This document shows positions 52,778 to 52,976 of a stretch of 52,976 nt of DNA, in pieces. The notes beneath the pieces were generated by a model. That model saw nothing but the letters and a program-made list of their open reading frames with translations. It was not told the origin of the DNA and made no database searches. The translations under genes and the position numbers were made by a program. This DNA is from Tannerella sp. (GTDB taxonomy: Bacteria > Bacteroidota > Bacteroidia > Bacteroidales > Tannerellaceae), in the NCBI GenBank assembly GCA_031285565.1, contig JAITVY010000110.1, positions 1 through 52,976 of the forward strand, read 5' to 3'. Position 1 is the stretch's first letter, and each line of letters begins with the position of its first letter.

Positions 52778-52976
52778 CTATTCAACCAGCCATTCCCCGA
52801 TGTTGCGCTCTTCGGCGTTGAAGTTGACCCCTACTTTCACCAGTTTGCGGCCATCAACAGTGTAGGGTATCAGGTAACCTTTTTCATCAATTTGCGCCAG
52901 CGCTTCCTGCGCCGTGCCGTTTAATTTGAACTCAAATACGAAGATATAATCTTTTGTTTTTACAACGGCATCAGCC
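52778..52976 (-). CDS. C-terminal part of a PD-(D/E)XK-nuclease/AAA-ATPase-like protein (runs off the window)
   Basis: 65 residues are visible up to the stop at 52778-52780. They read ADAVVKTKDYIFVFEFKLNG at the window edge, then AQEALAQIDEKGYLIPYTVD and KLVKVGVNFNAEERNIGEWL. VFEFKLNG with a preceding Asp fits the D-ExK core of the PDDEXK_9 domain found at the C-terminus of a large Bacteroidota family of AAA-ATPase-like proteins. The stretch is visibly richer in G+C than its surroundings, which suggests transfer. The interval 52644-52777 has no gene. Confidence 0.7.
   Translation of the reverse strand, partial: ADAVVKTKDYIFVFEFKLNGTAQEALAQIDEKGYLIPYTVDGRKLVKVGVNFNAEERNIGEWLVE

Overview
The window looks like chromosomal DNA from a Bacteroidota bacterium of the order Bacteroidales; a Parabacteroides/Tannerellaceae-like host is my guess and is not proven. 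The reasons are the SusC/SusD pair with an ECF sigma/FecR regulator, the TamB/TamL pair, a BtuG-type surface lipoprotein, absence of Shine-Dalgarno sequences, and repeated matches to the Bacteroides -7 promoter element TAnnTTTG just upstream of genes. By eye the DNA is AT-rich (about 40% G+C, estimated, not computed).

Layout. 1-7000: a tRNA-Leu(UAG) with its own terminator, a flavodoxin-like reductase, a lipid A-type acyltransferase, and a leftward unit of topoisomerase IV subunit A (parC), an outer-membrane-like protein and an S41 protease lipoprotein. 7000-24500: a polysaccharide utilization locus: GH28, GH2, GH28, ECF sigma, FecR anti-sigma, SusC, a SusD broken by one base in an A-run, then three proteins with Tat-type signals (Gfo/Idh/MocA oxidoreductase, TIM-barrel isomerase-like protein, enolase-superfamily lipoprotein). 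Two GH28 enzymes point to a galacturonate-containing glycan (pectin-like). 24600-28300: a small accessory island (unknown protein, XRE-type regulator, DUF1016/YhcG nuclease-like protein, RhuM-like protein) with striking palindromes inside the coding sequences. 28270-38930: tamB-tamL leftward, then a GT2 glycosyltransferase, a GT-C-like membrane protein and endonuclease IV rightward. 38930-52650: vitamin B12 functions: a cobalamin riboswitch in front of a BtuB-like receptor, BtuG and a BtuF-like binding protein; then a GH3-family protein between related repeats; then a second RhuM gene fused by overlap to cobQ, cobD and cbiB; and leftward cobT, cobS and cobC. The window ends inside a PD-(D/E)XK-type protein.

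How genes work together. In the PUL the sigma/anti-sigma pair probably senses substrate through the STN domain of SusC, and surface/periplasmic GH28/GH2 enzymes depolymerise the glycan. The Tat-exported trio could oxidise, isomerise and deprotonate released sugars in the periplasm. In the B12 region the surface capture and uptake genes sit beside the nucleotide-loop and late assembly genes, consistent with cobamide salvage or remodelling; cobU and the BtuCD permease/ATPase are not in the window.

Most interesting observations: (a) in-frame near-perfect palindromes with one-base centres in the DUF1016 gene (three copies) and at the same codons of both RhuM genes, where the arms have changed in compensated pairs; (b) an about 70-nt near-perfect hairpin in the leader of the ECF sigma gene; (c) the SusD frameshift in an A7 tract; (d) the exported oxidoreductase/isomerase/enolase trio; (e) dispersed intergenic repeats that abut or supply stop codons, one of which sits inside the cobalamin riboswitch.
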